Assembly: GCF_002940685.1 (NCBI RefSeq)
Contig: NZ_PNFP01000013.1
Coordinates: 62,001 to 126,000, forward strand
Source: Ensifer adhaerens
GTDB taxonomy: Bacteria > Pseudomonadota > Alphaproteobacteria > Rhizobiales > Rhizobiaceae
Direction of reading: 5' to 3'
DNA: 64,000 nt
The notes beneath the pieces were generated by a model that was not told the DNA's origin, made no database searches, and worked only from the letters and a program-made list of their open reading frames with translations. This document shows, one piece after another, positions 53,457-63,094 of the stretch (the first letter of the stretch is position 1; every line of letters begins with the position of its first letter). The translations under genes and the position numbers were made by a program.

Positions 53457-55167
53457 AGATCTTGGCTCCCAGTAGACGGCGCGCCATGAAGACGAACAAG
53501 GCCGTGATGATGACTTGGATGGTGGCCAGCGCGGACACGGGTCCGTTATCGCCCTGGGCGTAGAGCTGGAGCATGGTCGAGCCGATGATCTCGGATCCCG
53601 GCTGGTAGAGGAAAACCGCGGTCACATACTCCTTGAAGAAGTGGATGAAGAGCAGCGCGAAACTCGAAAACAGCGCCGGCTTGAGAAGCGGCAGGACGAT
53701 GCGTGTGACGGTCGTCCACCAGTCCCCGCCGGAGATGCGCGACGCCCGGTCGAGCTCCTCCCCGATCTGCGACAGTGCCGGAGCGATGGCGCCGAAACCG
53801 ATGGGAATGTAGCGCACGACGAAGGCGGCGATGAGGATCCAGATCGTGCCGCGGATCATGTCGAGGCCGGGAACCCAGATCACCGCATAGAAGAACCCGA
53901 GGCCGGCGATGATGCCCGGCAGCGAGCGCGGAAACAGGGCCACATATTCCAGGGCGCGACGGAAGCGGAACTCGGAGCGCTTGGCCACGAGCGCGATCAG
54001 AACCACGCAGGCCGTGCCGATGATGCCGCCGAGGAAGGAAATGACCACCGAATTGAGGATGGCCCTGATATAGCCGGGCTGGCTGAAGATCAGCTCGAAG
54101 TTGGCGAGGGTCAAGAGCTTCCAGAACGGGACCAGGGGCGTTAGGAAACTGACGCTCGCCCGCATGAAGATGCCGGCGAAGACGGCAACGATGGTAAAGA
54201 GCACATAGGCCGCGACCGCCGCAAATGCGACCCAGCGCCATTTTCCGAGATCGACGAGCGACGGACGCGAGGCCTTGCCGCGCACGGTCACGAAGCGGCC
54301 GCTGTCCTTCATCAGGCGGCCCTGCAACCAGACCAGCAGGCCGACGATGACGAGCAGCATCACCGCACCCGCGCCGACGATTCCGTAGTCGGATTGCACG
54401 GCGGCGTTGATGCCCTGGTCGTAGAGGAAGGTCGTCACCGTATGGATGCCGCTCGGACCGCCGAAGACGAGCGGGATCGCCAGCATCTCGATGCCGATCA
54501 CGAAGTTCAGGACCGCGGAATAGACCATGGCCGGCCGCATCATCGGAACGGTGATGCTGAGCAGCGCCTTCATCGGACTGGCGCCCGCCGAACGGGCGGC
54601 GTCCTCGAGCTGCGCATCGGCCTTGGTAACGGCGCCGATGCACATGAGATAGGCAAGCGGCGCCTGGCTGAGGCCTGCGACGATGCTCATGCCGGTGAGG
54701 CTATAGAGGTTCCATGGGCTGAGCCCGGTTCCCGCCTTGACCGCAAGGGTGATGTATCCGGACGGGCCGTACATCGTGAACCAGCCGAAGGCCATGACGA
54801 GGTTGCTGACGAAAAGTGGCCAGATCAGGATCTCGCCGATCCACTTGCGACCGGGCAGATTGGTGCGGCCGACGATGACCGCCATGACCGAACCGAACAG
54901 CTGCGCCACCACCATCGTGACGACGGCGAAGAAGAGCGTGTTGAGCACGATCCTGCCCATGCCCGCCTCGGTGAAGAGGCGAACGAAGTTGCCGGCGGTC
55001 AGCGCGGCTTCGGGCTTGTAGAGCGGCTGGTCCAGAAAGGCCTGGAGGATGATCGGCGCAATCGGCCCGATCACAAGGATCGTGGTCAGGATGCTCACGG
55101 TCCAGAAGATTGCGGTCGATCGGTCACGCCCGGCGTGCGCTGGCGACCCTGCTGCGAGTTCGGTCAT
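53449..55167 (-). CDS. ABC transporter permease, fused two-domain (FbpB type)
   Basis: 572 residues with about twelve helices, two permease domains in one chain. Two coupling loops are seen (LEDAARSAGASPMKALLSITVP and LDRASRISGGDWWTTVTRIVLP). This fused layout is typical of ferric-ion and 2-aminoethylphosphonate importers. It is 120 bases downstream of the binding-protein gene in the IclR-headed operon. Confidence 0.92.
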   Translation of the reverse strand: MTELAAGSPAHAGRDRSTAIFWTVSILTTILVIGPIAPIILQAFLDQPLYKPEAALTAGNFVRLFTEAGMGRIVLNTLFFAVVTMVVAQLFGSVMAVIVGRTNLPGRKWIGEILIWPLFVSNLVMAFGWFTMYGPSGYITLAVKAGTGLSPWNLYSLTGMSIVAGLSQAPLAYLMCIGAVTKADAQLEDAARSAGASPMKALLSITVPMMRPAMVYSAVLNFVIGIEMLAIPLVFGGPSGIHTVTTFLYDQGINAAVQSDYGIVGAGAVMLLVIVGLLVWLQGRLMKDSGRFVTVRGKASRPSLVDLGKWRWVAFAAVAAYVLFTIVAVFAGIFMRASVSFLTPLVPFWKLLTLANFELIFSQPGYIRAILNSVVISFLGGIIGTACVVLIALVAKRSEFRFRRALEYVALFPRSLPGIIAGLGFFYAVIWVPGLDMIRGTIWILIAAFVVRYIPIGFGAIAPALSQIGEELDRASRISGGDWWTTVTRIVLPLLKPALFSSFALLFIHFFKEYVTAVFLYQPGSEIIGSTMLQLYAQGDNGPVSALATIQVIITALFVFMARRLLGAKIYG

Positions 55168-55287
55168 GGCAATAGTCCTCGAAGGCCGTCCGCATGCGCG
55201 AAAGACGGGCGTCAGGCTTCGTATTGTTGCGAAAAGGGGACAGGCCGCCGACCGGTGTCGGTTCGGGACGGCGCTGCCCCGGGGCCG

Positions 55288-56400
55288 CTAGTTTCCGGCC
55301 ATCGCAGCCGTCCACTTCGTGGCGAAGCCCGCTGCGTCGTCGATCAGCGCCCGGTCGAAACCGACGGCGATGAGGTTTTCCATGCCGACCTTTTCGGCGA
55401 TCGCCTGGTAGGTGTAGCGGACCTCGGCTTCATCGACATCCTCGCGATAGGGGGTCAATCCGCCCTTGCCGATCTGTGTCTGGCCGCTGCGGCTGAGCAG
55501 GTAGTCGACGAACAGTTTTGCCGAATTCGGATTGGCGGCTTCGCTCGGAATGCCGAGGCCGCGCAGCATGACGGGGGTACCGTCGTCCGGGAAGGCAAAG
55601 CCGAGGATCTCGCCGCCGGGCTGTTCCAGGCGCGGAAAAATCGTGATGCCTGAAACCGCGATGCCGACGAGATATTCACCCGTGGCAATCTTCTCGTTCA
55701 TCGGACCGCCCGACACTTCGCCACGGATCATCGGTCCAATCTGACGCAGTTCCTTCCAGCCTTCGTCACCCTTGACCTGAAGGGTCTTCCACCAGGCCGC
55801 AAGGCCGAACGAATTGCGCGCGGCGTCATAGGTGGTGATCTTGCCGTCGAAGCTTGCCTTGTCTGCCGCCGCCGCCTTGACCAGCGACGAGAAGCCCGTC
55901 GGGCGCTGGCCCTCGGCAAGCAACGCGGCATTGTAGGTGATGACGAGCGGATCGGCCGACATCACGAAGATGCCGGGATAGGGATTGGCGAAGCCCGGCA
56001 GGCGCTCGATTTCCGGGCTCGGATAGTCGAGCATGCGACCCTCGGTGCCGTAGCGTGCCCAGCGGTCATTGGCGCCGGACACCAGGACATCGGCCGTGCG
56101 CGCGCCGCTGCCGGCCTCCGCTTCCCAGCGCGTGTGCACCGTGCCGGACCCGAGGTCGAGCGTCTCGACCTTGATCCATGGATAGAGCGCGTTGAAGCCC
56201 TTGATGACCGGCTGCCAGTTGTTGTCGGCCATGTTGGAGTAGACGACGAGGCCGGCTTCCTTGCGCGATGCTTCGACGAGCTGCGTGTAGTCGGCCGGAT
56301 AATAGTCCGGCAACTTCGGCTCCTCGGCATAGGCGCCGGTCGAGAACGCTGCCGATGCCGCGACGAGCCAGCCGGCGAGTTCTCTTTTCAGATAGGTCAT
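55288..56400 (-). CDS. ABC transporter substrate-binding protein (FbpA-like fold)
   Basis: 370 residues with a signal peptide (VAASAAFSTGAYA) and the opening AGLVVYSNMADNN typical of the iron-binding family 1 fold. The tyrosine pair that binds Fe3+ in true FbpA is not evident, so an anionic organic ligand is possible. The ATG is preceded by GGGAGGAAGTA and overlaps the IclR stop by one base (TAATG). Confidence 0.88.
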   Translation of the reverse strand: MTYLKRELAGWLVAASAAFSTGAYAEEPKLPDYYPADYTQLVEASRKEAGLVVYSNMADNNWQPVIKGFNALYPWIKVETLDLGSGTVHTRWEAEAGSGARTADVLVSGANDRWARYGTEGRMLDYPSPEIERLPGFANPYPGIFVMSADPLVITYNAALLAEGQRPTGFSSLVKAAAADKASFDGKITTYDAARNSFGLAAWWKTLQVKGDEGWKELRQIGPMIRGEVSGGPMNEKIATGEYLVGIAVSGITIFPRLEQPGGEILGFAFPDDGTPVMLRGLGIPSEAANPNSAKLFVDYLLSRSGQTQIGKGGLTPYREDVDEAEVRYTYQAIAEKVGMENLIAVGFDRALIDDAAGFATKWTAAMAGN

Positions 56401-57164
56401 TACTTCCTCCCGTGGGTTTTCCCGTTCTTCATCACACGCCGCGAAAGCTCCTCACTTGCGCGGCGCGCGGCCTCGACCGTTGCCTTGGTGACGCGTTCGA
56501 GATTGTTGGCGATCCGCTCGCGCGGGCCTGAAATGTTGACGACGGCAAGGATGCGGCCATCCGGATCGACGATCGGCGCGGCCACACCGGCAGCACCCTC
56601 GACGCGTCCGTAGAGGTTGGCGACGTGGCCGTCGCTGCGAGCGGCGCTGACGCGCTCGGCGATCGCGTCCGGATCGTCTTCCCTGGCGACGTCGCTGCGC
56701 AGATAGGCTTCGATGTCGCCGTCGTTCAGTCCCGAAAGCAGCATGAGACCGCTTGCGACATAGTGCGCCACACGCGGCGCGGCGATGTCGCGGTCATAGC
56801 GGATCTCCCGCATCGGCAGGATCTTGTTGAGGTAGCGGACCTGGTGGTCGTCGGTGAGAACGGCGATGAAGCCGGTCTCCTCGATCGCCGCGACCGTCTC
56901 ACGAAGGATGGGCTCGGCCACCCGCAGGATCGTGCCCCAGCCATTGTTGTCCGCCGACGGCTCGCCCGGCAGGCGGATCAGCAGATAGCGGCCATCGGCC
57001 CGCCGGGTGACATAGCCACCATCGACCAGCGTTCTCAGCAGAAGCAGCGTGCTGCTTTTCGGCAGCTCAAGCGCCTGAACGACCTCCGCAAGGGTGGAGG
57101 CCTCGCCGCGCGACGCAAGCCACTCGATCAGATCAAGGATTCTTTCCGCGCCGCGGCCGCTCAT
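56400..57164 (-). CDS. IclR-family transcriptional regulator
   Basis: 254 residues with an N-terminal winged HTH (STLAEVVQALELPKSSTLLLLRTLVDGGYV) and the IclR effector domain. AAGGGG precedes ATG. It heads the operon and overlaps the binding-protein gene, and a perfect palindrome lies just upstream, consistent with autoregulated control of the transport/catabolic genes by their substrate. Confidence 0.92.
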   Translation of the reverse strand: MSGRGAERILDLIEWLASRGEASTLAEVVQALELPKSSTLLLLRTLVDGGYVTRRADGRYLLIRLPGEPSADNNGWGTILRVAEPILRETVAAIEETGFIAVLTDDHQVRYLNKILPMREIRYDRDIAAPRVAHYVASGLMLLSGLNDGDIEAYLRSDVAREDDPDAIAERVSAARSDGHVANLYGRVEGAAGVAAPIVDPDGRILAVVNISGPRERIANNLERVTKATVEAARRASEELSRRVMKNGKTHGRK

Positions 57165-57179
57165 TCAGATTTCCCCTTG

Positions 57180-57193
57180 TTCAATATATTGAA
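57180..57193. promoter_or_regulatory. Palindrome TTCAATATATTGAA at the IclR promoter
   Basis: A perfect 14-base palindrome 15 bases upstream of the IclR start, followed by a partial copy (TATATTGTGAA). It is probably the IclR operator and overlaps the promoter. Confidence 0.6.
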
Positions 57194-57278
57194 CATGTGC
57201 TATATTGTGAATGGTACGGAGACGGCGCGCCTTTGTCAAGGCGTGCGCTTGCATTCGTGCCTGCGGCGCCAATTGCCC

Positions 57279-57930
57279 ATGAGCGTGATGACGGTCGATT
57301 GCCCTGCCTCCGTCGCGGGCCGTCTGGAAGGCCTGCTTGTCGACGAATGGACCGAACTTGTTCCCACGGCCAAGGAAACGGTCGGCATGACCTTTAAATG
57401 CTGAGGCCCCGCGGGCCGTGCTGATCGCCTGCCCGCGACGAGATGGCGAACCTGTGCTGGGCGGTGCAACGCATCGTGCCGTCCGCGGCAGGCATGGGGA
57501 TCGAGGGCGAGCCCTATGCGATGAGCCTTGTGCAGCAACCTCCGCCCGACCTGCCGCTGGCGCTCCGATAATTTCGCCGGGCGCCACGGCGCGCTACCGT
57601 CTCGGAACGGACGCGCCGCCAAACTGGCGGCCTTTCCTTCCGGTGCGTATGCCAGGTAGCCAGCGCAGCATTCAGCTGCAGCGGGCGCGGCTACCGCTTT
57701 CGCTGCCGCAAGCGCTCGGCGAAATTATCGGAGCGCCGGCGTCGCCCTACTTCATCAATGAGGAGGAAGTGCCTCGCGCCGGCAAAATAGTGACAAGGAG
57801 CTTCCAACGAACCCGTTGGCTTGACGGCCGAGTGGTCCTTTGGCTCGGACGGCGCACGATGACGGGCCGAGGCGAAGGCTCGAGTGGACTGGCCTTCGAT
57901 ACGCTGGAAGAGATCCCATCGCGCGAATAG
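57279..57930 (+). pseudogene. Frameshifted C-terminal remnant of a large protein of unknown function
   Basis: Two plus-strand frames carry protein-like sequence. The first, 57279-57401, reads VDEWTELVPTAKETVGMTFK and stops. The second, about 57590-57930, reads APPNWRPFLPVRMPGSQRSI, then PYFINEEEVPRAGKIVTRSF and TGRGEGSSGLAFDTLEEI. A third frame between them also looks coding (WAVQRIVPSAAGMGIEGEPY). To my memory the two outer pieces are neighbouring parts of the C-terminus of one large uncharacterised bacterial protein family, so one or more frameshifts have broken it and the N-terminus is gone. Not verified by search. Confidence 0.5.
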
Positions 57931-58167
57931 CCGGTGTGGCATCCAGTTCTTGCCATACCGCAGCGACAACAATGTCCAGGGCCGCGCACGACGCCGGGAA
58001 AGCAAAGCCGTGGGTTAAAGGGCCTTTGCCTTGCCGACGCCCGTGACGGCTATCCTCGATCGATCTGCGATCGTGCGAATTTCGCGATCGTCGGCATGGG
58101 CGAGCGCGGCTTCATTGGCTCCGCACACCGCCAACCGACCCAGCCTCCGGAGCTGCCGCCGACGGCG

Positions 58168-58758
58168 TCAGTCCAGCACCGCCATGTCAAGCTCTGCTTG
58201 GCGGCCGAGGGAGGTCATCCATTCGGTGAACTCCGGGCGGCTCTTGATCTGGCGACCATAGTGGCGGCGGAGTGCGACGGTAAGGTCGCCGCCGCGGCCG
58301 AGCTGTTCGTCGGCAAAACCGATCATCTGGGAGTTCGGCCAAGCCTGCGGACGGATGGCCGCAAGACGGGTAAACAGGCTCTCGCCCGACTCGTCAGGGT
58401 TGGCCTGCGCCATCAAGGTCAGCATCGCGGCGGTCGAGCGTGACACGCCCATATGGCAATGTACCAGAACGTGGCTCGACGCCTGCTTGTCCGCTCGCGC
58501 CAGGAAGTCGGTTCCGAAGCGCAGGATCGCCTCGACATGGTCGGGCCGAGGCATCACCCGGTTCGGGGCCATCGCAATGATGTCATGGAAGCGCAAGGTC
58601 GTGCGGCGATGCTCGGCGTAGGTGCCGAAGGCCTCCAGTTCCGGTAGCTCCGGGTCGACGATCGACAGGACATGGGTCACGTTCCGGCTGCTTTGGCCCG
58701 GCAGTTCGTCGATCCCGCAAACGGTCAACACTGGAGAAAAAGTCGTTTCCATTTCCAT
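58168..58758 (-). CDS. Dual-specificity/tyrosine-phosphatase-like protein
   Basis: 196 residues from ATG 58758; ATG 58752 has AAGGA eight bases upstream and is an alternative. The P-loop HCHMGVSRST (C-x5-R) near residue 100 is the catalytic signature of cysteine phosphatases, and a general-acid Asp could be in FHDIIAM or VMPRPDH. It dephosphorylates proteins or small molecules. It lies next to two gene remnants, so the neighbourhood gives no clue. Confidence 0.82.
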   Translation of the reverse strand: MEMETTFSPVLTVCGIDELPGQSSRNVTHVLSIVDPELPELEAFGTYAEHRRTTLRFHDIIAMAPNRVMPRPDHVEAILRFGTDFLARADKQASSHVLVHCHMGVSRSTAAMLTLMAQANPDESGESLFTRLAAIRPQAWPNSQMIGFADEQLGRGGDLTVALRRHYGRQIKSRPEFTEWMTSLGRQAELDMAVLD

Positions 58759-58789
58759 TGTCCTTGCATCCGGTCCATTGGGCCCCTGC

Positions 58790-59234
58790 CTCGCACTTAC
58801 GTGCAAGCGGTGCAGAAAATATGTCGAGCATCACGTACATCGGGGCGCGGCCGGTCGGCACGATGAGCGGATGGGTCGAGGCGCGGTAGTCGTTGAGGTT
58901 GGTGTTTTCATCGGCGCGTGAGGCGACGACGGAACCGCCGGGAGAGATCGCAACTATACGCGCGCGCGCCTTCTTGGCAATCTCGATATTCGAAACAAGG
59001 TAGCTCGTTCGACCTGAGAAGGAGAGCACGAGAAGCACGTCCTCTGCCGTCAGGCGACGAACCGGGACCATCTGCCAGGGGCGGATCGCAATAGGCGACG
59101 TTCGCGATTGCGAGCGCGGCAAGGCAACGTTGTGTTTCTCCAGCAAGGATCCCAGAGCCACCATAGCCATAGACGTAGCAGGCGCTGGCTACCGCTGTTC
59201 CCGCCTGCAGCGACTGGGCGAAAAGAACCTCCAA
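58790..59234 (-). pseudogene. SIS-domain (RpiR-type regulator) remnant
   Basis: Two minus-strand frames join into one SIS domain: 59234 to about 59080 reads FAQSLQAGTAVASACYVYGY then GGSGILAGETQRCLAALAIA, and the next frame to about 58800 reads LTAEDVLLVLSFSGRTSYLV then IEIAKKARARIVAISPGG. The SIS domain binds phosphosugars in RpiR regulators. The N-terminal HTH is missing, the frame is broken near 59070, and the end is cut by the phosphatase gene, so it is non-functional. Confidence 0.7.
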
Positions 59235-59265
59235 AGAACCTCCGATCTGCGATCTGGCCGTGTTA

Positions 59266-60888
59266 TCAACTCCGTCTGGCGAGCTTCACTTCCCGACCGC
59301 GGTCGCTGTTTAGAACCAAGCCTTCGGTTGTGAAAAGCACGGTGTAGAGCCAGGGCAAGACCCAAGGCGCGAGGCGCCACGCATCATGCAGGTCGCGATC
59401 CGCGGGATGCGCCAGAAACAGATCCCTGTCGCAGGCTTCCAGTTCGACAGCGGCAGCGCCGAATTGCGAAGAGACCCGCATCCGCAAGGTCCCTGCCTGT
59501 CGCTCGACGATTGCCGAAAGGCCGGCCTCGTCGCTTTCATAAACGCCCGTAACGTCAACATCGACGGACGCCGCCGCGTCGATCCTGCTGTAGCGTCGGT
59601 GTCGATCGAATTTTTTCGTGACGATTTCACCGTTCGACGCGATCGTGAAGCTGAACGGCGGAAGTGCCCCACGCGCGCGAAATTCACCCCGCCCGACTTC
59701 CTCGAGTGGCGAAACCCCCATGCTGCCGGCGAGAGCGGGTAGTCCCCCTGCATCCTCCAGGCGGAAGACGAGGCCTTCCTCATGCGAGCGCCAGAACCCG
59801 TAGCAGGTCTTGAGCGCATCCACACCTTCCGGCGAGAGCAGGTCGGCTCGCTCCTTTTCGAGAACGATGTCAAGCATGTCGCGCGCGATGGCGAAGGACG
59901 AAAAATCGTCGTGATTGGACAGGACGATGAATGCCAGATCCTCGGACGGGACGCGGAAGGCTTCCGATCGCGAGCCGGCGATCCAACCGCCATGGCCGAT
60001 GAGTTGAAGGTCTCTGTGCATCGTTCTCACGAGGCCAAGGCCATAGGGCGAGGCGATACCATCGATTGTCACGAAGGGACGGCCCATGCGCTCGACCATC
60101 TCCACCGTCCCGACTTTCGGTGCTCGAAGGTTGCGCTGCCAAGCAATCATATCGGACAGGGTCGAGACGAGCCCGCCTTCTCCACCGATCGCAATCCCCC
60201 AGGCGGACTTCAGCCACTCGCCTTTGGCTCCCCGGCGGTGATGATCCGCAAGACGCGGATAAATCTCGTCGTCGCGCGCCATGAGCCTCGTGTCGTTCAT
60301 GCCGAGCGGCTCGGTGATGTAGTGTTTCAGCGCTTCGCCGAAGCTCTTGCCAGTCACTTCCTCGATGAGTTCGGACAGGAGCAGGAAGTTCGAGTTGCTG
60401 TAGAGAACGTCGGTTGACGGAGCAAAGTTGAGTTTCCTTTGCCGGGCCACGATCGCCCTTGCCGCCGCTCGCGACGACGGCGCCGTAATCGGCATCCCGG
60501 CCATGATCATCGCATCCAGGATGTCGCGGATGCCGCTCGTGTTCGACGCCAGATGACCGACCGTCACCCGGTGCCCCCAATCCGGAAGCCAGGGAAAATA
60601 GCTGCGAATGTCATCGTCGAGCGACAGCCTGCCCTCCGCTTCCAACATGAGGATCATCATCACCGTGAACTGCTTGCTCTGTGACGCGATGCGCATGACG
60701 GAACGGTCGGTCAGGGGGATCTCGTACGCAAGGTTTGCAAGCCCCACTGCGCGCTTGTAGATCAGTTCGCCCTGGTGGAGTACGGCGACCGCGAGGCCGG
60801 GTCCTGTAGGAACTGCCGCGGTCGCGACGAGCGCATCGAGACGATCGGCAGCGCCGCGCGAAATAGTGCCATTGAAAAAAGTGGACAT
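59266..60888 (-). CDS. S12-family serine hydrolase (beta-lactamase/D-aminopeptidase-like)
   Basis: 540 residues from ATG 60888 (AGGGGTATCC upstream). The nucleophile motif S-x-x-K is SQSK at residues 69-72, and Y-S-N at 163-165 is the second motif. About 170 C-terminal residues form an extra beta-rich region, as in D-aminopeptidases and related esterases. No signal peptide is evident. It lies 55 bases downstream of a peptide-binding protein gene, so cleavage of imported peptides is plausible; esterase or amidase activity is equally possible. Confidence 0.85.
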   Translation of the reverse strand: MSTFFNGTISRGAADRLDALVATAAVPTGPGLAVAVLHQGELIYKRAVGLANLAYEIPLTDRSVMRIASQSKQFTVMMILMLEAEGRLSLDDDIRSYFPWLPDWGHRVTVGHLASNTSGIRDILDAMIMAGMPITAPSSRAAARAIVARQRKLNFAPSTDVLYSNSNFLLLSELIEEVTGKSFGEALKHYITEPLGMNDTRLMARDDEIYPRLADHHRRGAKGEWLKSAWGIAIGGEGGLVSTLSDMIAWQRNLRAPKVGTVEMVERMGRPFVTIDGIASPYGLGLVRTMHRDLQLIGHGGWIAGSRSEAFRVPSEDLAFIVLSNHDDFSSFAIARDMLDIVLEKERADLLSPEGVDALKTCYGFWRSHEEGLVFRLEDAGGLPALAGSMGVSPLEEVGRGEFRARGALPPFSFTIASNGEIVTKKFDRHRRYSRIDAAASVDVDVTGVYESDEAGLSAIVERQAGTLRMRVSSQFGAAAVELEACDRDLFLAHPADRDLHDAWRLAPWVLPWLYTVLFTTEGLVLNSDRGREVKLARRS

Positions 60889-60943
60889 CGGATACCCCTG
60901 CAACCTGCTGGTCCCCGCGTTTGCAGGAACCAGCAGCAAGCCC

Positions 60944-62464
60944 TCAATCGTCGAGCGAAACGTTCCAGAAGGATGGCCACGGCGATGGCCAGAAACCCTT
61001 CATCAGCGGTGACTTGGCCGAAAGGGCGCTGAAATTTCCGACCTTGATCATCGGCGCCTGCTCCATGATCAGCGACTGCACGTTGCCGAATGCGGCAATG
61101 CGCTTGGCCTGATCCGTCGTTCCGGTCAGCGCGGACATGGCGCTCGAGATTTCCGGCGTGTTCCACCAGCCGACCGTATTCGGAGACAGGATGTTTATCA
61201 GTGCCGGCTCGGGGAGGAATGGACTATGGGTAATGAAGATGTCCCAGAGCTCGGGGTTCTGGATGCGCTGGGTGAGCGTCGCCCAATCCACCACTTCCAT
61301 CTTCACGTCGAAGCCGGCAAGTTTGAGATACTCGGCAGCAACAAGCGCAATCTTGTAGTGGAACTCGTATTGCCGGCTGGTGAGGATGCGCAGTGGTACC
61401 GGAGTTTCCAGGCCAGCCTCGGAGAGCATTGTCTTGGACGCTTCCGTGTCGGCCAGGTCGTAGTTGCCCTTGACATTTGCGTCCGTGCGCCACGGATACC
61501 CGTCCGGATACATATTGCCGTCGACGGCATAGAACTTCTGGTCGCCGAAGGCCGCCGCAAGCATATCGGTTTCGCTGAGCGCTTTCTGGACCGCTTTGCG
61601 CACTCTCATATCAGCCAAGACGCCCTGCTTGGCATTCATGCGCATCATCAGCCAGCCGAAGTTCTGGAGGAGAACGGCGTCGGACTTGGAGCCGGAGAGG
61701 CGATCCATCTGTTCGACAGGCAGAGAATCCGTGTAGGCGAACTGACCGGCCACAGCGCCTTCCAACCTTGTCGAGGCGTCCGGGGCAGGCACGAAGCGAA
61801 TTTCGTCGAGGTAGGCATTGCGCGCACCGGCATAACCGGAAGCCTTCTCGGTGCGGGGTTTGTAATTGTCGTAGCGCACGAGCTGGATGTACTGATCCGG
61901 CCTGCGCTCCTTGAGCTGATAGGGACCGGTTCCGACCACATCGGCCATCGGATCCGCCTGCTTTTCGCTCGGAAGCATAATTGCAGCGGAATTGTTAAAA
62001 GCAAGGAGCGCCGGAAGCGCGGCATAGGGCTCGGCCAGCGTGATGCGCACGGTCAGCGCGTCGATCGCTTCGATCTGTTTGACGTTGGGGGCGATCTGCT
62101 TTCCGCGTCCGGCAAGTTTTAGCCAGCGGTTCAATGAGGCAACGACGTCGGCAGCGTCGAAAGCGGTTGCATCATGAAATGCCACGCCCTCACGCAATTT
62201 GATCGTGTAGACGGTACCGTCACCGCTGATTTCGGGCAGATCCTGCGCAAGGAGCGGCGCTACGTTCCAGCTTTCATCAAACGTATAGAGCGTCTCAAAG
62301 ATATGCTGACTGATCATGCCGACAAGATCGGTGGAGGTCACCATCGCGTCGAGGGTAGGCGGCTCACCGACCGTCGCGATGTCGATAACACCTCCCTTTT
62401 CCTGCGCGTAAGCGGCGGTTGCGGCCGATAGCATGGTCAGCGCACACATCGTTCCCAACTTCAT
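60944..62464 (-). CDS. Peptide/nickel-type ABC transporter substrate-binding protein, orphan
   Basis: 506 residues, family 5 type, with a short signal peptide (LTMLSAATAAYAQ) and opening GGVIDIATVGEPPTLDAMVT. ATG follows GGGAGGATGAGGAATC. No permease or ATPase gene for it lies in the window, so it either uses a transporter elsewhere or is a relic. The palindrome TGGAATATATTCCA lies 31 bases upstream of the start. Confidence 0.9.
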   Translation of the reverse strand: MKLGTMCALTMLSAATAAYAQEKGGVIDIATVGEPPTLDAMVTSTDLVGMISQHIFETLYTFDESWNVAPLLAQDLPEISGDGTVYTIKLREGVAFHDATAFDAADVVASLNRWLKLAGRGKQIAPNVKQIEAIDALTVRITLAEPYAALPALLAFNNSAAIMLPSEKQADPMADVVGTGPYQLKERRPDQYIQLVRYDNYKPRTEKASGYAGARNAYLDEIRFVPAPDASTRLEGAVAGQFAYTDSLPVEQMDRLSGSKSDAVLLQNFGWLMMRMNAKQGVLADMRVRKAVQKALSETDMLAAAFGDQKFYAVDGNMYPDGYPWRTDANVKGNYDLADTEASKTMLSEAGLETPVPLRILTSRQYEFHYKIALVAAEYLKLAGFDVKMEVVDWATLTQRIQNPELWDIFITHSPFLPEPALINILSPNTVGWWNTPEISSAMSALTGTTDQAKRIAAFGNVQSLIMEQAPMIKVGNFSALSAKSPLMKGFWPSPWPSFWNVSLDD

Positions 62465-62494
62465 GATTCCTCATCCTCCCGAATTACTTTATTA

Positions 62495-62508
62495 TGGAAT
62501 ATATTCCA
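62495..62508. promoter_or_regulatory. Palindrome TGGAATATATTCCA
   Basis: Perfect 14-base palindrome upstream of the orphan binding protein, overlapping its probable promoter. The type fits operators of RpiR, GntR or IclR regulators. The only nearby candidate regulator is the broken RpiR-type gene. Confidence 0.6.
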
Positions 62509-63094
62509 CAAGAATGATGAGCCAGACGTTGCGCCCCTGTCAAGATGCTTTGGACACCGAAACGGGTCGCGTTCGTGACCGAGGAAAAATCGAGCCGGCG
62601 ATCGTCGAGTCCCGAGAGCGGTCGCTGTGAGCTAGGGATTGTCGGCTCTGGGCGAGGGGTGAAGATTCTGAAAGAGGGCCCCGCCGGGAACGGCGGGCAA
62701 GGCTCGCCTCAAGGAACGTCCCTTTCGAGCAATTCCGGTACGGCTCCGCTAATATGTCAACCAGCTCAAATGACACCCCGAACGCTTGACGCTCGGTACC
62801 TGCCACACGAAACTCTCCTGTCGCAGCACGCCTGGTGCCGTTTTACTCGGCAGCGAGCAGACAGGTTCCAGCCTCCTTGCGAAGTCCGCCGCAGACACCT
62901 TGCGATAGCCCATGGCCGGAGGCGGTATTAAGCCCCCCTCACCGCGTTCTCGCGATCCGTACGACGAATGTACTAGCCCTGCCGCCCGAGATGACTACTG
63001 CATCGACGTTGAAGGGCGGAGCTTCTCGCTGTATAGTTTCCATCATAGTTTATTTTAATTTTTTCAAACCGTTAGCATACGGAGGGGGGACACC
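62509..63094. other. Intergenic stretch with a GC hairpin
   Basis: About 590 bases without a convincing gene. A 7-base stem with a GGAA loop (CCCGCCG/CGGCGGG, 62680-62697) is present and has no T-tract. The final 60 bases are A/T-rich and likely contain the promoter of the DUF982 gene. Confidence 0.4.
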
